64,000 bases of DNA from Pseudooceanicola sediminis (GTDB lineage: Bacteria > Pseudomonadota > Alphaproteobacteria > Rhodobacterales > Rhodobacteraceae). A program made the translations under genes and the position numbers. Of the stretch, positions 61,486 through 64,000 are shown one piece after another. The DNA lies in the NCBI RefSeq assembly GCF_003575965.1, contig NZ_QWJJ01000010.1, positions 124,001 through 188,000 of the forward strand. Reading direction: 5' to 3'. Under the pieces are notes generated by a model. That model saw only the letters and a list, made by a program, of their open reading frames with translations, did not search any database and was not told where the DNA came from. The first letter of the stretch is position 1; the number at the start of each line of letters is the position of its first letter.

Positions 61486-62469
61486 TCAGATCTTGAGGTT
61501 CTTCGCCGATGCCTTGATGGCCGCATATTGACCAGAGGGGCGATAGGGCCACAGGTAATCCGGCAGCACCGCTTCGACTGCGACAGGCTCGATTCCCAGA
61601 TCGGCAAAGGTCTTTTCCGAACCGCTGACAACATTGTCGACGCGCAGCGCGCGAACCTGGTCGCGGGTCAACATGCTGTTGTGCACCAATCCCAGCGATA
61701 CCGTCTGAACGCCATCCAGCACCCAGGCCATGAACTGCCCGACAAAGAACGGCAAGTTTGCAACCGCGCGGCGGCGCTGGATCACGCCCAGCATTTCGCG
61801 CAGCAGATCGGCAAAGCTGCCCTTGTCCGGGCCACCCAGCTCATAGATGCCGCCAGGCGCGGTGCCCAGAACGCCCTTTTCCGCCGCTGCGGCCACGTCA
61901 TCCACCCAGACCGGCTGAAATTGCGTCGTCCCGCCAAAGATGCCCAGGATCGGCGTGAACTTGGTCATGTTGGCAAAGCGGTTGTAAAACTGGTCTTCGG
62001 CCCCGAAAATCACCGACGGGCGCAGGATCATTGCATCCGGCATATGCGCCAGCACGGCGGCCTCGCCATCAGCCTTGGTGCGCGAATAGGTGCTTTCAGC
62101 CTCGGCATCGGCACCGATGGCCGAAATGTGGACCATGCGCAGCGCGCCTTCCTCGGCAGCGATGCGGGCGATTCGCCCGGCGCCGTCGACCTGAACGGCC
62201 TCGAAATTGTTCCGGCCCTTGGCATCGAAGGTTCCGACGCAATTCACGACCGCATCCGCCCCACGGGTCACCGCGCGCACCGAATCATCATCGCGAATGT
62301 TGCAAAAGACCGGCTCGACCTGGCCGACAACGCCATATGTTCTGACGAATCCGGCCTCATCGGGCCTGCGGCCGGCCACACGGACGCGCCACCCCTGTTG
62401 CGCCATGCGCAGGGCGACATAACGACCGACAAATCCCGATCCGCCGAAAATGGTGACGAGCTTGGACAT
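61486..62469 (-). CDS. Complex I NDUFA9-like atypical SDR protein
   Basis: A 327-residue atypical short-chain dehydrogenase. The nucleotide-binding motif TIFGGSGFVGRYVALRMAQQ is at the N-terminus, followed by VVNCVGTFDAKGRNNF and VHISAIGADAEAESTYSRTKADGE, with an S...Y..K-like arrangement. RPSVIFGAEDQFYNRFA is typical of the NDUFA9 subfamily, which binds NADPH and in mitochondria is a complex I accessory subunit. In bacteria its role is less clear. The ATG at 62469 has GGAGG nine bases upstream. Confidence 0.85.
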   Translation of the reverse strand: MSKLVTIFGGSGFVGRYVALRMAQQGWRVRVAGRRPDEAGFVRTYGVVGQVEPVFCNIRDDDSVRAVTRGADAVVNCVGTFDAKGRNNFEAVQVDGAGRIARIAAEEGALRMVHISAIGADAEAESTYSRTKADGEAAVLAHMPDAMILRPSVIFGAEDQFYNRFANMTKFTPILGIFGGTTQFQPVWVDDVAAAAEKGVLGTAPGGIYELGGPDKGSFADLLREMLGVIQRRRAVANLPFFVGQFMAWVLDGVQTVSLGLVHNSMLTRDQVRALRVDNVVSGSEKTFADLGIEPVAVEAVLPDYLWPYRPSGQYAAIKASAKNLKI

Positions 62470-62584
62470 AGGGAAAGACCTCCGGCTAGCCATGGTTTCC
62501 CTTTTCCTAGACCTCTGAAACCCTCCGGGCAAGGTGATATGGCGGATTGTGCAAAGCTGTTTACGAAAATGCCAAAAATCGTCG

Positions 62585-62613
62585 TTGACAGTATTTTCCG
62601 TCCCCCCTATACG
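62585..62613 (+). promoter_or_regulatory. Promoter of tRNA-Leu
   Basis: Consensus TTGACA (62585-62590) and TATACG (62608-62613) are exactly 17 bp apart and end 16 bp before the mature tRNA. This is the clearest sigma-70-type promoter in the window. Confidence 0.75.
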
Positions 62614-62629
62614 GCCCCTCACGACACCT

Positions 62630-62715
62630 GCCCAGGTGGCGGAATGGTAGACGCGCTAGCTTCAGGTGCTAGTGTTCGCAAGGACGTGGAGGTTCGAGTC
62701 CTCTCCTGGGCACCA
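62630..62715 (+). tRNA. tRNA-Leu (anticodon CAG)
   Basis: A class II tRNA with a long variable arm. The acceptor stem GCCCAGG pairs with CCTGGGC, the discriminator is A and the 3' CCA (62713-62715) is encoded. The anticodon stem CTAGC/GCTAG holds the loop TTCAGGT, giving anticodon CAG, which reads CUG. The T loop is GGTTCGAGTCC. It is preceded by a strong promoter and followed within 10 bp by the end of a degraded gene on the other strand. Confidence 0.95.
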
Positions 62716-62723
62716 CTACCCCC

Positions 62724-63412
62724 TCAAGGTAGTACGTTGGTTTCGCTCCGGTTTTTCCAGACCGGCTGCGCCTCGCAACCACGTGTCGACCATCCCTTGC
62801 ACTGCCATACCAGACCACCGCGCACCAACAGCACATCGCAGGGGCGCACGACGGCGGTACGGATCGGCGCGCGACCCTCGGTTGCCGCGATCAGCCGCGC
62901 ATATTGCGCGCCCTGCACATGTAGATGCACCTCCGTAAGAACCACCCGAGGGCGGCACACCTTGTCGCGCGGCGCGATCACCCGCGCCTCGCCCTCGATC
63001 ACCACCTTGCCGTGCTGGTTTCGGCAGGTGCACGCCAGCAACAGTCGGTCCCTGTCCTGCTTTTCCGTCACTTCGACCCGCACGATCACCGTGTCGCCCA
63101 TCCCGACCGGCGCGATCACCCGCAGGCGCTGGCTCAGAAAGACCGTCCGGGTCCGGGCACTTCGGTGCCCAGCACCGCCGAAATCAGCGCGCTACCCCAC
63201 ATGCCATTGGCGACGACACCATGAAACATGTCGGTGGCTGCACATTCGGCATCGACATGCGCCGGATTCACGTCACCCTACATCACCGCGAACAGGTCGG
63301 TGTCCTGGGGTTTCAACGTCCGCATCAGCGTCGCGCTGTCCCCCACGGCAATCTCGTCATAGGTCTTGTTCTCGACATAGCGCAGCGGCTCTGCGGCCTC
63401 AGGCACGGACAT
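62724..63412 (-). pseudogene. Decayed bifunctional enoyl-CoA hydratase (MaoC) / phosphate acetyltransferase gene
   Basis: Starting at ATG 63412, which overlaps fabI, the translation gives the MaoC hot-dog domain N-terminus (ENKTYDEIAVGDSATLMRTL, DLFAVM). A TAG then stands at 63278-63280 where relatives have Ser in FAVMSGDVNPAH. Reading through continues with GDVNPAHVDAE and GMWGSALISAVLGTEVPGPG. A one-base loss near 63148 shifts to the frame giving LSQRLRVIAPVGMGDTV. Homology continues to ATEGRAPIRTAVVRPCDV and then stops; the phosphotransacetylase domain is missing. At least three lesions make it a pseudogene unless they are sequencing errors. Confidence 0.8.
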
Positions 63413-64000
63413 GCAGCCCCCCGTCGACATAGGCAATATCGCCGGAAATCCGCCGCGCACGATCGCTGGCCAGCATGACGGCCATGTTCCCCACGTCCTC
63501 GATCGTCACCAGGCACTGCTCGGGCGCGCGGCGGCGTGCGGCATCGATCAGTTCGTCGAAATGCGCGATGCCCGACCCCGCCCGCGTGGCCAGCGGCCCT
63601 GGGGAAATCGCGTTCACCCGGATCTGGCAGGGGCCCAGCTCCACGGCAAGCGATCGCATCACCCCCTCCAGCGCCGCCTTGACAGGCCCCATGATGTTGT
63701 AGTGGTCGACCACCTTTTCGCCGCCGTAATACGTCATCGTCAGGATCGCGCCGCCGTCGGTCATCAGCGGCTCGGACAGCCGTGCCATGCGGATCAACGA
63801 GTGCACAGAGATATCCATCGCGCGGGCAAAGCCGGCACGCGAACATTCCGTCACACGACCGTGCAGATCTTCCGCCGGACAATACGCTATCGAATGGACA
63901 AGGATGTCCAACCGCCCCCACCGTGCGCGCACCGCCTCGAACGCCGCCTCCATCTGGCCCTCCGCCTCGACATCCAGCGGCAGCAACAGCGCCGCCCCAA
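63399..64000 (-). CDS. fabI: Enoyl-[acyl-carrier-protein] reductase (NADH), partial
   Basis: The C-terminal 199 residues of a FabI-type SDR; the N-terminus lies beyond the window. LDILVHSIAY holds the conserved region, the active-site Tyr/Lys pair is in YYGGEKVVDHYNIMGPVKAALE-like sequence, and RVNAISPGPLATRAGSGI is typical. It reduces enoyl-ACP in fatty-acid synthesis. Roseobacters often carry a second FabI next to a MaoC-phosphotransacetylase gene, as here, and this copy may belong to that unit. Its stop overlaps the decayed downstream gene by 14 bases. Confidence 0.88.
   Translation of the reverse strand, partial: GAALLLPLDVEAEGQMEAAFEAVRARWGRLDILVHSIAYCPAEDLHGRVTECSRAGFARAMDISVHSLIRMARLSEPLMTDGGAILTMTYYGGEKVVDHYNIMGPVKAALEGVMRSLAVELGPCQIRVNAISPGPLATRAGSGIAHFDELIDAARRRAPEQCLVTIEDVGNMAVMLASDRARRISGDIAYVDGGLHVRA

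Noticed and set aside
62716-63300. A complete integrated element next to tRNA-Leu
   Set aside because: No integrase, excisionase or repeat of the tRNA 3' end is visible; only a truncated neighbour gene suggests a past event.

Overview
The window is GC-rich, gene-dense bacterial chromosome and reads as an alphaproteobacterium of the Rhodobacterales, probably the Roseobacter group. The indications are the petP-petR regulator pair, a two-domain ALDH16-type aldehyde dehydrogenase, the alphaproteobacterial type of SerC, a potFGHI polyamine locus with its own GntR regulator, and protein sequences that resemble Roseobacter homologues throughout. About 55 genes are supported. Nearly all are housekeeping or nutrient-uptake functions. 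No prophage, transposase, integrase or CRISPR array is visible.

Layout. 1-4.3 kb: end of ureidoglycolate lyase, a purine/uracil permease, a BktB-like thiolase, a calcineurin-type phosphatase and a small histidine-bearing membrane protein. 4.3-9.2 kb: serine biosynthesis (serC-serA on the minus strand, serB on the plus strand) around a D-lyxose isomerase. 9.4-15.7 kb: sugar epimerases, deoC plus the ALDH16 enzyme, and a degenerate 2-keto-3-deoxygalactonokinase relative. 15.8-19.1 kb: thiBPQ thiamine transporter behind a TPP riboswitch. 19.3-27.1 kb: aroC and an AEC transporter, a thioredoxin-like protein, a DMT exporter, HU, AMP nucleosidase, a YeeZ-like epimerase and ExoD. 27.1-30.2 kb: isoprenoid operon xseB-ispA-dxs. 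30.4-36.2 kb: petP-petR divergent from ilvE, phoD, and a divergent membrane-protein/LytTR-regulator pair. 36.4-44.3 kb: polyamine module, with gntR and an aminotransferase facing potFGHI and an amine oxidase. 44.5-50.7 kb: DMT exporter, matB, two HupE-type membrane proteins, msrB-msrA and a secreted Gly/Ser-rich repeat protein. 50.9-60.3 kb: queG, a GST, mtgA, gltB, a GFA protein and gltD. 60.6-64 kb: uppP, an NDUFA9-like SDR, tRNA-Leu(CAG), a decayed MaoC/phosphotransacetylase gene and fabI running off the edge.

Functional links: SerC/SerA/SerB cover the three steps from 3-phosphoglycerate to serine. DeoC with ALDH16 suggests deoxynucleoside use, in which acetaldehyde from DeoC is oxidised. 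PotFGHI with SpuC-like and PuuB-like enzymes is a polyamine uptake and catabolism unit. GltB and GltD form glutamate synthase.

The least explained features are non-coding. Three intergenic 44-bp arrays are each made of four 11-bp units with an ACCG core on one face of the helix. There is also a dispersed palindromic repeat family that twice occurs as a long inverted pair. Gene-level oddities are the DGOK-like protein without its catalytic motifs, the MaoC/Pta pseudogene ending beside tRNA-Leu, and a second HupE-like gene whose best start is a CTG overlapping the preceding stop.
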